A stretch of DNA of 64,000 nucleotides from Winogradskyella ludwigii (GCF_013403985.1 NZ_JABFDF010000003.1:310001-374000), one strand, 5' to 3'; positions 34,787-43,805 are shown, counted from the first letter of the stretch. Translations and numbers: made by a program. Notes: a model not told the origin generated them from the sequence alone.

Positions 34787-36232
34787 ATGAAGAAATTAGC
34801 ATTACATTGGAAAATTATAATAGGAATGACTCTAGGAATCATTTGGGCTTTACTATCAAGCACAATGGGTTGGAGTCAGTTTACTATTGATTGGATTGAT
34901 CCTTTTGGGACAATTTTCATCAATTTATTAAAGTTAATTGCTGTTCCTTTAGTGTTGTTTTCTATAATTAGTGGTGTTGCTAATATCGGAGATCCTAAGA
35001 GCTTAGGTAGAATGGGAGGTAAAACGCTTGGGATTTATCTTATTACTACAATCATGGCAATTTCATTAGGATTGCTTTTGGTAAATATGGTTAAACCAGG
35101 AGAACTTATAGACGAACAAAGCCGAATAGATAATCGTATTAGCTACGAAATTTGGGCAGCTAGTGAAGGTCATCAAATTAAAGATGGTATAAATTACCTT
35201 CAAGATCCAGCATTTTTTGAACGTGCTCAAGAGATTTCTGAACTATCAAAAAGTCAACTGAAAGAAGCAGCTGTTCAAGACAAAATGAAAAGTGTTAAGA
35301 CGGTTAAAGAGAAGAGTCCTTTGCAGCCTTTGGTAGATATTGTACCTAGTAATTTTTTCCATTCCTTATCTAATAATGGTTTAATGCTTCAGATTATCTT
35401 CTTTGCGGTTTTCTTTGGTGTTTGTTTGTTGTTTGTGCCTTCTGATAAATCACTTCCTGTATTAAATCTGGTTAATGGAGTCAATGAAGTTTTTCTAAAA
35501 ATGGTAGATATTGTTATGCAAGGTGCACCATTTTTTGTGTTTGCTCTATTAGCAGGAGTTGTAAGTAAAATGGCAGGTAATGATATTGGTAAAGTTGTAG
35601 AAATTTTTAAAGGCTTAAGTTGGTATTCACTAACCGTTGTAATAGGATTGTTATTAATGATATTTGTTATCTACCCAATAATCTTAAAACTATTTGTAAA
35701 ACAGATACCTTATAAAGGCTTTTTTAAAGCTATGAGTCCAGCGCAAACGTTAGCGTTTTCAACATCAAGTAGTGCGGCTACACTTCCTGTAACTATGGAA
35801 TGTGTAGAAGAAAACTTAGGTGTAGATAAAAAGGTAAGTAGTTTTGTACTTCCTATTGGTGCTACTGTTAATATGGATGGTACAAGTTTGTATCAAGCTG
35901 TGGCAGTGATTTTTTTAGCACAAATGCACATGATTGATTTAACTATAGGACAACAAGTTACTGTAGTCTTAACAGCGACTTTAGCATCCATAGGTTCTGC
36001 AGCTGTACCAAGTGCAGGTTTAGTAATGCTTATTGTTGTATTAAGTTCTGTGGGTTTAAATCCGGCTTGGATTGCTATCATTTTTCCCGTAGATCGTATT
36101 TTAGATATGTTTAGAACCGTTGTTAATGTTACAGGAGATGCTACAGTGTGTTCTATTATTGCAGATGGTGAAAAAATGTTAGATTATAAAGAGCATGAGA
36201 ATCCAAGTGAAACTTTTGATTTAGATTCGTAA
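34787..36232 (+). CDS. Dicarboxylate/amino acid:cation symporter (DAACS family)
   Basis: The 481-residue membrane protein carries the DAACS signatures: the serine-rich hairpin SSSAATLPVTMECVEENLG and NMDGTSLYQAVAVIFLAQ. FPVDRILDMFRTVVNVTGDATVCSI near the C-terminus is the substrate- and ion-binding helix 8. The N-terminal half has several hydrophobic segments and a polar loop of about 60 residues (about 115-175) between them. The family takes up glutamate, aspartate or C4-dicarboxylates with Na+ or H+. The exact substrate is not readable. It ends in a short acidic tail. Confidence 0.92.
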   Translation: MKKLALHWKIIIGMTLGIIWALLSSTMGWSQFTIDWIDPFGTIFINLLKLIAVPLVLFSIISGVANIGDPKSLGRMGGKTLGIYLITTIMAISLGLLLVNMVKPGELIDEQSRIDNRISYEIWAASEGHQIKDGINYLQDPAFFERAQEISELSKSQLKEAAVQDKMKSVKTVKEKSPLQPLVDIVPSNFFHSLSNNGLMLQIIFFAVFFGVCLLFVPSDKSLPVLNLVNGVNEVFLKMVDIVMQGAPFFVFALLAGVVSKMAGNDIGKVVEIFKGLSWYSLTVVIGLLLMIFVIYPIILKLFVKQIPYKGFFKAMSPAQTLAFSTSSSAATLPVTMECVEENLGVDKKVSSFVLPIGATVNMDGTSLYQAVAVIFLAQMHMIDLTIGQQVTVVLTATLASIGSAAVPSAGLVMLIVVLSSVGLNPAWIAIIFPVDRILDMFRTVVNVTGDATVCSIIADGEKMLDYKEHENPSETFDLDS

Positions 36233-36320
36233 ATGATTTGATTTTTAAATATGATATTTTTTTTTAACTTTAGGCAATTCAAATAAAAACATAGACCAAT
36301 GAAACGTAATTTAGTATGTA

Positions 36321-37169
36321 ATGTTCAATTCAATAGATTCAATACCTAATCAATTGAAAACAATTCATATAAATTCGAACTTAGTATCTGTAGATTGGCT
36401 CAATAATCAGAGTTCAGGTACAAATTTAGTTGTATTAGACGCAACAATTAATAAAGTGATTGATACGGCTTCAATCCGAATACCAAATGCTCGTTTTTTT
36501 GATATAAAGAAAAAATTTAGTGACGTTTCTGCACCTTTCCCAAGTACATTACCTTCAAAAGAACAATTTCAAAATGAAGCAAGACTATTAGGTATTAATA
36601 CCGATTCTGTTATTGTGGTTTATGATGATAAGGGTATTTATTCTAGCGCTAGAGTGTGGTGGTTGTTTAAAGTTTTTGGCTTTAAAAATGTTGCTGTTTT
36701 AGATGGAGGTTTACCTCAGTGGCAACAGCAAGGTTTTAAAGTTGAAAACTATAGTGATCAAAATTATGCTGAAGGTAATTTTGAAGCTGAATTTCATTCT
36801 GATTTAATGACTGATTTTAAAGGGGTAAATCAGTTTAATAAAGATTCTAGCTACTTAGTGATTGATGCGCGTTCTGAAGATCGGTTTCAATGTAAAGTTG
36901 ATGAGCCTAAAGTAGGATTGAGACGCGGAACTATTCCAAATTCAAAAAACCTACCTTACACCATATTATTAAAAGGTTATAAATTGAAGCCTATAGACCA
37001 ACTTCAAGTAATCTTTGATACTTTAGTAGACCAAAACACCAAAATTGTTATTAGTTGCGGTTCTGGTATTACAGCTTGTGTAGTAGCATTAGCGGCAACG
37101 CTGTGTAATTATAAAGAATTAATTGTCTATGATGGCTCATGGACAGAATATGGAAGTTTAACAAATTAA
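36321..37169 (+). CDS. Sulfurtransferase with two rhodanese domains (SseA-like)
   Basis: The 282-residue protein contains an inactive N-terminal rhodanese-like half (VSVDWLNNQ, FSDVSAPFPSTLPSKEQFQ, VWWLFKVFGFKNVAVLDGG). The catalytic C-terminal half carries VIDARSEDRF and the active-site cysteine in ISCGSGITACV (about 246). This matches thiosulfate or 3-mercaptopyruvate sulfurtransferases, and the CGSG loop favours the mercaptopyruvate type. The ATG at 36321 gives a normal N-terminus. The following gene overlaps if its first possible ATG were used; its likely start is 5 nt after the stop. Confidence 0.93.
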   Translation: MFNSIDSIPNQLKTIHINSNLVSVDWLNNQSSGTNLVVLDATINKVIDTASIRIPNARFFDIKKKFSDVSAPFPSTLPSKEQFQNEARLLGINTDSVIVVYDDKGIYSSARVWWLFKVFGFKNVAVLDGGLPQWQQQGFKVENYSDQNYAEGNFEAEFHSDLMTDFKGVNQFNKDSSYLVIDARSEDRFQCKVDEPKVGLRRGTIPNSKNLPYTILLKGYKLKPIDQLQVIFDTLVDQNTKIVISCGSGITACVVALAATLCNYKELIVYDGSWTEYGSLTN

Positions 37170-37174
37170 ATACA

Positions 37175-37510
37175 ATGAATACAATCGACTGGACACGAGA
37201 TGAACTCGTAGCCTACATTTTACTTTTAGCAGCTAATTCTGATTTTAAAGAAAGTGTTGAGGAAAAAAACATGATTATCTCTAAGGTAGATAAGCAAACA
37301 TTTCAAGACATTCATGCCGAATTTAATCGGGATAATGATTATCAAGGTATTAAGAAAATTATGACTAGCTTAGAACAGCATAATTATGCAAAAGATGATA
37401 TTGATATCTTACTTGAAGATATTAAAGTGTTGTTTCTTTCTGATGATGAATTTGATATTACAGAACAAAACATGTACCGTTTTTTAGAACGTTTGCTAAA
37501 GAATAAATAA
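37175..37510 (+). CDS. Hypothetical protein, TerB-like helical fold possible
   Basis: The 111-residue product starts at ATG 37175 (MNTIDWTRDELVAYILLLAA), directly behind the sulfurtransferase stop at 37169. An ATG at 37139 would overlap the sulfurtransferase by 31 nt and is less likely. It is all-helical, acidic and soluble (ADSDF-like NSDFKESVEEKN, HNYAKDDIDILLEDIKVLF). The layout and length recall TerB-like/tellurite-resistance small proteins of Bacteroidetes, a resemblance I could not verify. It is co-transcribed with the sulfurtransferase. Confidence 0.75.
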   Translation: MNTIDWTRDELVAYILLLAANSDFKESVEEKNMIISKVDKQTFQDIHAEFNRDNDYQGIKKIMTSLEQHNYAKDDIDILLEDIKVLFLSDDEFDITEQNMYRFLERLLKNK

Positions 37511-37644
37511 ACCTCAAAGCGCATAGTTTTGATTACCATTTTTAATGACACTACTTAGAAGTTAGACATGCTTTTTAGTAGAATTCAACTCGTTCCTAAC
37601 TAACAGAAGTTAGGGTTAAATTATCTCTATATAGCTTTGAGGTT
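37510..37644. repeat. Structured intergenic element closed by an 11-bp inverted repeat
   Basis: AACCTCAAAGC (37510-37520) pairs perfectly with GCTTTGAGGTT (37634-37644). Inside are two smaller stems: CCTAACT/AGTTAGG (around 37594-37613) and an imperfect CTACTTA/TTAGTAG (around 37551-37581). The three stems form a cloverleaf-like outline of about 135 nt between convergent genes. It may be a bidirectional terminator, a mobile palindrome or a structured RNA. No tRNA features are present. Confidence 0.5.
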
Positions 37645-37652
37645 ATATAGTA

Positions 37653-39563
37653 TTATAGGTTAACTCGTTTTTCTTTTGGATATTTTACGGTGTAGGAATT
37701 TTTAACATTTTTTGTGCCTCCAGACTTTAAATTAAGAGTCCATGTTGCGATGCCTTTTTCTTTATCATAAATAGAATTTCTTGTATCTACGTCATCTATT
37801 TTGATGGCTTTATTCTGACTTTTAGGAATGCGGTCTAAAACAGTAAGTTGAATATCAACTTGTTTGTTGTTTTTAATTTCAATTTCAAATCCTTTTTGAA
37901 TAACCTTGTTGTTACCAATAAATGTACTTTTCTTAAAATCGTTGCGTTGTGTTCGTTTTACAACAATATTTGGATCTACACCAAGAGAAACCGTTAAGCT
38001 ATCTGTTGTTGCACTAGGATTAATATTGGTTTTACCTGAATAGCTTCCTTCAAAATAGACATTAGCTTCTGCAGGTAATAAATTATATTGTTCCCAATTT
38101 CCGATTTTAGCGGTTAAGAACACATTTTCATTTATAATTGGTGCTGTAAAATAATTGTAGGTTGCAGGAATACTAAATTGATCTATTTCTATTACTGAAA
38201 TATCACCATCTGAAGGGATACTATAGGTTTTATCAATTTTGAAACTTGTATTTGTGATTCCTGTTTCAATAATGTTTCCATTTGCAGTATAATTTTCTGT
38301 TTCATTAATTAAATCTGCATCAATTTTTTGTTGTGATCTTTTAAACAAAGATTTATTTTCACTGGTGCCATAACCAACGATAACAACTTCATCTAAAGAA
38401 GAAACATCACTATCTAGTATGACATTCATAGTACTAGAATGTATTGGTAATTCTTCCGTGTTCATGCCAACATAAGAATAGGTGAGTGTATTTCCTCTAG
38501 TTGTTTTTAATGTATAACGACCATCAAAATCAGTTTGAGTACCATTAGAAGTTCCTTTTTCTATAACATTTACTCCTGGTAAAGCTAAACCGTCATCAGA
38601 ACTAGATACAACTCCAGAAACTGTCTTAATTAAAGGATTGTATTTATAATTATAACTTCTTGTAGCGCGTTGAGATTGATAATTATTATTGGCACTTATA
38701 AAGTTTAAATATTTAGGATTTACAATAGGTTTCTCATTATTAGTGTTTGGATCGTTTGTAGAAAGCACTAAATTAACGTCTGTCCAATCGCAACCAGAAT
38801 TTTGAAACACATGCGCCTTGTATTCTAAACGTATTGGACTATTAATTTTCTCAGCTTTTAAATCGTAAATAGGAAACCAACCTGCATTATTAATATTGTA
38901 TTTAAGTTTTAAGTGTAACGAAGTAACAATGTCGCTATTCAGTTTTAATTTAATCTCACCGGTTTGTACTTTTTTGTCAACGTTTAATTCAGCTAACTGT
39001 TGTGTGATGTTAGCTCGCATTTCTTGGTGTGTTCTTATATCAGAATTAGATTGGTTTATTGCTGTTTTTAACTCTGTAATTCGTGTTCTATAATAAGTTG
39101 CAAAACTCTTAAGCTTTTCTAAACTTACCACTTGAGTTTCATTACCTAATTGTTTATTACTTTGAATAAGACTTAATTCTTCGTTATAACCAGCTATGAG
39201 GTCGTATTGAAATTGAATTTTACCATCAAGAGATTTTAATTCATTTTGTAACGTAGAAATAGAATCACTTTGCTTTTTTTGAGATAAATAATTAATTCCA
39301 AAATTGATAGATAAAATAGATACATCCTTTAGCCCTGAAACTTGAATACTGCTTTCATCTATATAAGGTGATAAACCATTGAATGTAATTTCCGATTTCC
39401 CTGAATTTAATTTTAATGTTGCGGTTCTATTAATTTCAGCGCCATCAAGATAAACCGTTACTGTTTTAATTTTACTAGGTTGCTGAAAAGCTTGAGTTAG
39501 TTGTACTCCAAATAGAACGAGTAGGAGAATGAGTATTCTAGAGTATTTTGCTTGTGCTGTCAT
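37653..39563 (-). CDS. DUF4139/mucoidy-inhibitor-like protein with an inserted SusC-type domain
   Basis: The product is 636 residues from ATG 39561-39563, with signal segment YSRILILLLVLFGVQLTQAFQ. The DUF4140 N-terminal part is KIKTVTVYLDGAEINRTATL (about 30-50), followed by a coiled coil (about 85-190) and the DUF4139 core (VTSLHLKLKYNINNAGWFPIYDLKAE; VFQNSGCDWTDVNLVLSTNDPN). Inserted at about 305-400 is a carboxypeptidase-like regulatory domain (VSGVVSSSDDGLALPGVNVIEKGTSNGTQTDF is its span) ending in the SusC mark EVVIVGYGTSEN. A longer start at 39587 lies 2 nt from a -7 box and is unlikely. Function unknown. Confidence 0.85.
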   Translation of the reverse strand: MTAQAKYSRILILLLVLFGVQLTQAFQQPSKIKTVTVYLDGAEINRTATLKLNSGKSEITFNGLSPYIDESSIQVSGLKDVSILSINFGINYLSQKKQSDSISTLQNELKSLDGKIQFQYDLIAGYNEELSLIQSNKQLGNETQVVSLEKLKSFATYYRTRITELKTAINQSNSDIRTHQEMRANITQQLAELNVDKKVQTGEIKLKLNSDIVTSLHLKLKYNINNAGWFPIYDLKAEKINSPIRLEYKAHVFQNSGCDWTDVNLVLSTNDPNTNNEKPIVNPKYLNFISANNNYQSQRATRSYNYKYNPLIKTVSGVVSSSDDGLALPGVNVIEKGTSNGTQTDFDGRYTLKTTRGNTLTYSYVGMNTEELPIHSSTMNVILDSDVSSLDEVVIVGYGTSENKSLFKRSQQKIDADLINETENYTANGNIIETGITNTSFKIDKTYSIPSDGDISVIEIDQFSIPATYNYFTAPIINENVFLTAKIGNWEQYNLLPAEANVYFEGSYSGKTNINPSATTDSLTVSLGVDPNIVVKRTQRNDFKKSTFIGNNKVIQKGFEIEIKNNKQVDIQLTVLDRIPKSQNKAIKIDDVDTRNSIYDKEKGIATWTLNLKSGGTKNVKNSYTVKYPKEKRVNL

Positions 39564-39587
39564 AATGTTTGAAGAATTATTGTTCAT

Positions 39588-39959
39588 TCAAACTTATGTT
39601 AATCGTTCTGTTTTAATAACCAGAAATGAGTGAAGTATAGTGATTAGTAAGTTAAACCCAATAGTCAGTTAGTTTTCTTATTAACGTGCTTTTAAAAGAT
39701 GGAATTTACACATTATATAATTTAATCACTTTTATGAGTTCTTACAACGGTTATATTTTATTAAAAAGCAATGTAAGCGTACATTTAAAATGACAAAAGC
39801 ATATGCTGTAGGTCAATTTATTATTTACCCTCAAATAAAGGAATTGAAATTAAAGTTTTTTTGTTTTAAACATATTTAACGAAAGTAAGTTGTTAATTGA
39901 AAAAAGTCCTTATCATTGGTTATGTAAGGGCTTTTTTATTACACTTATTTTTAAGTCTA
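39588..39959. other. Spacer of 370 bp with no convincing gene
   Basis: This non-coding spacer contains a TAAGTTTG motif on the minus strand at 39589-39596 (candidate -7 for the DUF4139 gene) and the terminator at 39901-39936. A 29-codon frame at 39790-39879 has no coding support. I see no repeats or RNA gene in it. Confidence 0.5.
39901..39936 (-). terminator. Terminator of the DCC oxidoreductase gene
   Basis: AAAAAGTCCTTA pairs with TAAGGGCTTTTT (one G-U pair) across 12 nt. On the minus strand it ends in TTTTTT. It lies 25 nt after the stop at 39960. Confidence 0.75.
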
Positions 39960-40379
39960 CTAATCCATAAACTTGGCTTTTAATTCTGGAGTTGGTATCA
40001 TGCAAGATTCTTTTTTTCCGTACCATTTATAGCGATTCTTCGCGATATAATTATAAACCAAATTTCTAATAAAGCTGGGTACAATTAAGAAAATAGCTAA
40101 TAGATGAGTTGGGAATCCTAAATGCTTTGCAACGAGTAAAGCTGCTGTAGATTTATAAGTTAGGCTATCTTTTTTAGGATTATATAACAATATAGAATCT
40201 GTTTCTTCTGTGTCTATATTAAATTTTTTAATTATCGTTTTCCCAATACCACTTTCTAATGGAGCAAATAAAAATTTATCATTCTTATCGCGTTTTATGA
40301 CATGTAAGACACTAGAGTTGCAGAGATTGCAAACTCCATCAAATAGAATTAATTGTTTGTCTTTAGGAACTTTATTCAT
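39960..40379 (-). CDS. DCC-family thiol-disulfide oxidoreductase-like protein (DUF393)
   Basis: The 139-residue product has the family's founding motif DGVCNLC at about 14-20 (ILFDGVCNLCNSSVL), with a CxxC dithiol after the aspartate. FLFAPLESGIG, DSILLYN and the hydrophobic FPTHLLAIFLIVPSFIRNLVYNYIAKNRY follow, a classical DUF393 ending. The name reflects the DxxCxxC motif; redox activity is presumed. No signal peptide is obvious. It is 57 nt downstream of mutS2's upstream neighbour on the same strand, and separate by terminator. Confidence 0.85.
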   Translation of the reverse strand: MNKVPKDKQLILFDGVCNLCNSSVLHVIKRDKNDKFLFAPLESGIGKTIIKKFNIDTEETDSILLYNPKKDSLTYKSTAALLVAKHLGFPTHLLAIFLIVPSFIRNLVYNYIAKNRYKWYGKKESCMIPTPELKAKFMD

Positions 40380-40436
40380 TACTAAGTAAAGATAAGAGAA
40401 AACTCAATGGATTATATAATTTAAGGAAATTAAGGT

Positions 40437-42605
40437 TTATTTTTTCATAGCCTCAACCAATTCTAATAAATCTAAATTTACGTTTGTTGTAAACATACCA
40501 TAATCTACTGTAGCTTTACCTTTTTCAATAGCATCTAGAATGCCAACAGCTCTACCATCATGCATTCTTACACGATCGCCAACTCTTATGATTGGTTTTG
40601 GTTTTTCTACAGGTTTTGCCTTTTCTTTAGCTGCTTTTTTCTTTTTACGAATGACTTCGACCTTTTTTTCAGCTTCTTGTTTAATTTGAGTTTCTTTATG
40701 TTTTACTGCACGTTTCTGTTTTGCTGAAACTTTTTTACGTTTAGAATTTTCAATTTGTACGAGCCTGAATAACTCAGCCATTAACTCTTTTTTCTTTTTG
40801 TCTTCAAAGAATTTTTCAGAAATATCGTTTACTTTTTGTCCTAAGTAAATTAAGCGTTGGTTAGAATCATAAAGTTCTTGGAAGCTTTCCAATTTCTTTT
40901 GGACCTTAGCATTCACTTCTTCTAGTTTGTCAGCTTCAGATAGTTTCTTTTTTTCGTTTTCCTTTAACGAGCGTTCTGTACGTTCTAGTTTACTTCGTTC
41001 TTTTTGAAGCTTTGCAATTGTAGCATCAAAACGTACTTTGCCACGTTCAATCTTCTTTTTAGACTTGTTGATTAAACTATATGGAATGCCATTTTTTTGT
41101 GCCACTTCAAAAGTAAACGAGCTTCCGGCTTGTCCAATAACCAATTTGTACATTGGTTCTAACGTTTTTTCGTTAAAAAGCATATTAGCATTTACAATGT
41201 GAGGTAACTCGTTTGCTAATAACTTCAAGTTAGAATAGTGCGTTGTTATAATACCAAATGCTTCACGCTCATAAAATACTTCTAAAAATGTTTCGGCTAA
41301 AGCTCCTCCCAGTTCTGGATCACTTCCTGTTCCAAATTCATCTATTAAAAACAGGGTTTTATTATTACACTTTTTAAGGAAATAATTCATCTGTTTTAAA
41401 CGATAGCTATAAGTACTTAAGTGGTTTTCTATAGATTGATTATCTCCAATATCACTTAAAATTCTATCAAACAAACATACATAACTACGCTCGTGTACAG
41501 GAATTAGCATACCACTTTGTATCATGACTTGTAGCAAGCCAACCGTTTTTAGTGTAATACTTTTTCCACCAGCATTTGGTCCTGAAATTACTATGATACG
41601 ACTGTCTTTCTCTAAACCTATAGTTTGAGGAAACGTGTGCTCTCCTTTTTCTTTATTGTTTAAATAGAGTAGAGGATGGTAGGCATCGCGTAAATTCATA
41701 CTGCGATCCTTTGAAAATTCTGGCAGAATAGCATTCATGCTTTGCGCATATTTTGCTTTGGCAGAAATAATATCTATTTGCGTTAAAAAATCTTGGTATT
41801 TCTTAAGAAGTGGTAAAAATAAACGCACATAATCTGTGAGTTCTTTAAGAATTTTTATAACCTCTTCTTTTTCTTCGTATTCTAAATTATTGAGTTCTCT
41901 TGAATATTGTAAAGTGGTTTCAGGTTCAATATAAACGATACTTCCTGTTTTGCTTCCTCCCATAATCGCGCCTTTTACTTTTCTACGATACATGGCTTTT
42001 ACAGCAAGAACACGTTTGTTTTCTACAACAGATTCTCTAATATCATCAAGATAATCAAGATTATGATAGGTGTTTAATGCCGAAGAAAAACTACTATTAA
42101 TTTTACCTTTAAGTATATTTATAGTCTTGCGTAAATTAGAAAGTAGTGGAGACGCATTATCTTTAATATCTCCAAAGCGATCTACAACAGCATCTACTTG
42201 TTCTATAATTGAGGTGTTAACTTCAATATGCTGACTAAATTGTTGCAATTGAGGATAATACTCTTTAAACTTTTCTAAAAACTTTAGAATAGAATTTACT
42301 GTTAATGAAATACTGACTAACTTTTGTAAGCTAGATACTTCGAGATAAGTATTCTCAATCTTTAACAATTTTAATTCCTTAGAAATAGTATCAAAACCAT
42401 GATTAGGAATTCTGTTGTCATTCTCATAGGAGGATAAATACTCATTTACGTAAACAAGTTCTCGCATTAGCTGCTCTTCATCTTCAAACGGAAGAATAGT
42501 TAATACTGCTTCTTTTCCTAAAGCAGTTATTGCATGTTCGCGAATTTGATCTAAAACCGTAGAAAACTCAAGGTCATTTAAAGTTTTTTCATGAATATTT
42601 ATCAT
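40437..42605 (-). CDS. mutS2: MutS2-like ATPase, lacking the Smr domain
   Basis: The 722-residue product has the MutS2 core, helical domain and ABC ATPase. It carries Walker A GPNAGGKSITLKTVG (about 344-358), FLIDEFGTGSDPELGGALAE (Walker B and signature), and ITTHYSNLK (H-loop). A long coiled coil with basic repeats (about 520-660: KKKKAAKEKAKPVEK) precedes the C-terminal GDRVRMHDGRAVGILDAIEKGKATVDYG KOW-like segment. Typical MutS2 has a further Smr nuclease domain after this. Here the protein ends in LDLLELVEAMKK, so that domain is absent. It acts in recombination or ribosome rescue in relatives. Confidence 0.9.
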   Translation of the reverse strand: MINIHEKTLNDLEFSTVLDQIREHAITALGKEAVLTILPFEDEEQLMRELVYVNEYLSSYENDNRIPNHGFDTISKELKLLKIENTYLEVSSLQKLVSISLTVNSILKFLEKFKEYYPQLQQFSQHIEVNTSIIEQVDAVVDRFGDIKDNASPLLSNLRKTINILKGKINSSFSSALNTYHNLDYLDDIRESVVENKRVLAVKAMYRRKVKGAIMGGSKTGSIVYIEPETTLQYSRELNNLEYEEKEEVIKILKELTDYVRLFLPLLKKYQDFLTQIDIISAKAKYAQSMNAILPEFSKDRSMNLRDAYHPLLYLNNKEKGEHTFPQTIGLEKDSRIIVISGPNAGGKSITLKTVGLLQVMIQSGMLIPVHERSYVCLFDRILSDIGDNQSIENHLSTYSYRLKQMNYFLKKCNNKTLFLIDEFGTGSDPELGGALAETFLEVFYEREAFGIITTHYSNLKLLANELPHIVNANMLFNEKTLEPMYKLVIGQAGSSFTFEVAQKNGIPYSLINKSKKKIERGKVRFDATIAKLQKERSKLERTERSLKENEKKKLSEADKLEEVNAKVQKKLESFQELYDSNQRLIYLGQKVNDISEKFFEDKKKKELMAELFRLVQIENSKRKKVSAKQKRAVKHKETQIKQEAEKKVEVIRKKKKAAKEKAKPVEKPKPIIRVGDRVRMHDGRAVGILDAIEKGKATVDYGMFTTNVNLDLLELVEAMKK

Positions 42606-42630
42606 GTAATATTTTTCTTTTTTAGCTTCA

Positions 42631-42638
42631 CAAATTTA
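42631..42638 (-). promoter_or_regulatory. Candidate -7 promoter element for mutS2
   Basis: The minus-strand sequence TAAATTTG fits TAnnTTTG and lies 25 nt before the mutS2 start at 42605. No -33 TTTG at the usual spacing. Confidence 0.4.
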
Positions 42639-42777
42639 GTGTAAATGTTGTTATATGCCTAATAGTGTGAATTGCATTTATGGGTTGAGTGTATATATTT
42701 TATTGTTTTAATAAATTCCTTAGTTTACAATTCAAATTATTGCAATGGATATTAAAACGAGGTTAAAGATGTTTCGC

Positions 42778-42785
42778 TATTTTTG
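42778..42785 (+). promoter_or_regulatory. Candidate -7 promoter element for ung
   Basis: TATTTTTG fits TAnnTTTG, 19 nt before the ung ATG at 42805. No -33 box at the expected distance. Confidence 0.4.
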
Positions 42786-42804
42786 AATTATAATATGTTT
42801 AAAA

Positions 42805-43479
42805 ATGAATATTGATTTACACCAAAGTTGGAAGAACCCACTCAAAGCTGAGTTAGAAAAACCTTATTTTAAAGCGTTGATGACTTTTGTAAAACAGGAA
42901 TATGAGACGCATACTTGTTTTCCAAAGGCATCAAATATTTTTAATGCTTTTAATCACTGTACGTTTAATGATGTTAAGGTTGTAATTATTGGGCAAGATC
43001 CATACCATGATATTGGTCAGGCAAATGGTTTGTCTTTTTCAGTGAATGATACAGTAAAACAACCTCCTTCTTTAGTTAATATATTTAAAGAGCTTGAGCA
43101 GGATTTAGGAATTACTCATCCTAAAAGTGGAAATTTAATGCCTTGGGCAAATCAAGGTGTATTGCTATTAAATGCAACGTTAACTGTTAGAGCACACCAA
43201 GCTGGTAGTCATCAAAAGAAAGGTTGGGAACAGTTTACGGATGAAATAATAAAAACGATTAGCGATCATAAATCTAATGTTGTATTTCTTCTTTGGGGCG
43301 GATTTGCCAAAAAGAAAAAGAAACTAATTGATACAACGAAACATTTTGTTTTAGAAAGTGGTCATCCATCTCCATTAAGTGCCAATAGAGGATATTGGTT
43401 CGGAAATAAACATTTTAGTACTACTAACTCCCTGTTGCAGCAAGTTGGCGACGAGATAATTGATTGGAAACTAGAGTAG
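42805..43479 (+). CDS. ung: Uracil-DNA glycosylase (family 1)
   Basis: The 224-residue enzyme removes uracil from DNA. Family-1 motifs are complete: IIGQDPYHD (62-69, catalytic Asp65), GLSFSV, PPSLVNIFKELEQDL, and the loop GHPSPLSANRGYW with the catalytic histidine at about 188. PWANQGVLLLN and LLWGGFAKKK are also typical. Length is normal. The last 56 nt overlap a 62-codon gene on the opposite strand at 43424-43612. Confidence 0.98.
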   Translation: MNIDLHQSWKNPLKAELEKPYFKALMTFVKQEYETHTCFPKASNIFNAFNHCTFNDVKVVIIGQDPYHDIGQANGLSFSVNDTVKQPPSLVNIFKELEQDLGITHPKSGNLMPWANQGVLLLNATLTVRAHQAGSHQKKGWEQFTDEIIKTISDHKSNVVFLLWGGFAKKKKKLIDTTKHFVLESGHPSPLSANRGYWFGNKHFSTTNSLLQQVGDEIIDWKLE

Positions 43480-43612
43480 GTGATGGTGCTTTTTTTATAG
43501 CATTAATCTGTTTCTCTTCTGTTTTCTTTGCAGACTTATTGCAACTAAAGATTAACATTAAAAAGTTAATTGCAACTAAGCAGGATAGAATTAAAGCGAT
43601 GGTAAAAATCAT
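43424..43612 (-). CDS. Small single-pass membrane protein overlapping the 3' end of ung
   Basis: This 62-residue product looks real and is not a shadow. It has one strong hydrophobic helix at 2-23 (IFTIALILSCLVAINFLMLI), then a basic SCNKSAKKTEEK segment. A proline-containing tail follows and ends in QLSRRQLAATGS. I recall similar short proteins with QLAxTGS tails in other flavobacteria, but cannot search. An FSC triplet at 26-28 is not a standard lipobox position. It is convergent with ung with a 56-nt overlap. Function unknown. Confidence 0.6.
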   Translation of the reverse strand: MIFTIALILSCLVAINFLMLIFSCNKSAKKTEEKQINAIKKAPSPTLVSNQLSRRQLAATGS

Positions 43613-43805
43613 TAATATAGTTGGTTGTTAGGAAGTTGGTTAAACCAAATGTAATAATTTTTTTTAAAACTTAAAAATTATCAACGCAAACAGTTTCATT
43701 CTAAATAAGAATAAGTGTTAATTACACCTCCTTAATCCTTAGTGAATTAAGTGACGCATTTAACAATTTAAATATTTTGTTCTTACTTTAGTTTATAAAA
43801 CGACA

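Noticed and set aside
39790-39879. A 29-codon open frame in the 372-bp spacer upstream of the DUF4139 gene
   Set aside because: It is short, has no ribosome-binding sequence or promoter box in position, and ends in a non-descript AT-rich tail.
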